This document shows positions 5,735-5,992 of a DNA stretch of 5,992 bases, in pieces. The notes beneath the pieces are model-generated. The model had not been told where the DNA came from. It made no database searches and saw only the letters and a program-made list of their open reading frames with translations. Made by a program: the position numbers and the translations under genes. Position 1 is the first letter of the stretch, and each line of letters opens with the position of its first letter. This stretch comes from an archaeon (lineage in GTDB: Archaea; Thermoproteota; Nitrososphaeria; Nitrososphaerales; UBA183). The stretch lies in assembly GCA_021807225.1 (NCBI GenBank), contig JAKAPI010000038.1, forward strand, positions 1 through 5,992. Reading direction: 5' to 3'.

Positions 5735-5992
5735 ATGAACGTCAAACAGGACGTATACCACGTCTCCGGAGCCTACGTCCGCATTGCTCGTTTCTTCTTC
5801 TTTGCCCTGGCCGTCGCAGGGTTGCTGGGCACGATCACTGGGGTCTTCGCACAGTCCACCCAGGTACAGCTGACCATCTCCAACGCCGCCTGTCCGGCAA
5901 CGTCGGCCAGCAGAGGAGGGATAGGCTACACTTGCCACGGGACCGTCGGCGTGACCAGCCAGCTCAGCAGGGTCGCGCTCAGGGGGAACGTC
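5735..5992 (+). CDS. Secreted or membrane protein, N-terminal part (3' partial)
   Basis: From ATG 5735 the frame stays open for 86 codons to the window end. Residues 16-39 are a signal peptide or anchor: basic RIAR, then a FFFFALAVAGLLG core and a GVFAQ end resembling a signal-peptidase site. The exported part begins with a beta-type STQVQLTISNAACP stretch and has C53 and C67, which could form a disulphide, and a second strand-like region (GTVGVTSQLSRVAL, 69-82 approx.). The family is not recognisable from this piece. With the 109-aa protein and the glycoprotein it forms a run of three exported products with similar promoters, suggesting a surface structure (inference). Confidence 0.6.
   Translation, partial: MNVKQDVYHVSGAYVRIARFFFFALAVAGLLGTITGVFAQSTQVQLTISNAACPATSASRGGIGYTCHGTVGVTSQLSRVALRGNV

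Noticed and set aside
1..5992. tRNA, rRNA, CRISPR array or insertion sequence
   Set aside because: No cloverleaf-type sequence, rRNA signature, regularly spaced repeat or transposase motif was seen on reading either strand.

Overview
The window looks archaeal. The first gene encodes a divergent TFIIB-type protein (archaeal TFB fold), a family restricted to archaea and eukaryotes. Several short genes carry an AT-rich box about 24-28 nt upstream of their start codon in otherwise GC-rich DNA, the layout of archaeal TATA-driven leaderless transcripts. DNA is GC-rich (roughly 60% by eye), arginine is often AGG, and TTG starts are used. I cannot place it below domain level; a Thermoproteota/Nitrososphaeria-like genome or an element living in one is a guess.

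Left part (about 1-2900), information-processing block, all on +: a TFB-like protein with two cyclin-like halves split by an unusual ~100-residue insertion (5' end outside the window); a ParB-like protein with a C-terminal zinc ribbon, translationally coupled to it by a TGA/TTG overlap behind a strong Shine-Dalgarno; and a small protein with a CPKC motif fused to a DeoR-type winged helix. A perfect 11-bp inverted repeat lies exactly at the parB/winged-helix junction and covers the start codon of the latter. This set resembles the maintenance and regulation genes of a plasmid or integrated element, but no ParA, replicase or integrase is visible here.

Middle (about 2900-3413): a C2HC zinc-finger microprotein (93 aa) and, just downstream in the same frame, a 26-residue peptide with 18 Asp/Glu and no basic residue. 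Each has its own TATA-like box.

Right part (3414 to end), cell-surface block, all on +: a 635-aa secreted glycoprotein with N-terminal signal, 15 N-glycosylation sequons and a C-terminal membrane anchor; a 109-aa two-helix membrane protein that could be a VirB2/TedC-like pilin or an unrelated small membrane protein; and the start of a secreted protein with signal sequence that runs off the window. All three have similar TATA-like boxes (CGTTWTA-like), suggesting separate but similarly controlled transcription units. All genes are on the + strand, and no tRNA, rRNA, CRISPR array or insertion sequence was seen. Intergenic gaps are all under 80 bases.
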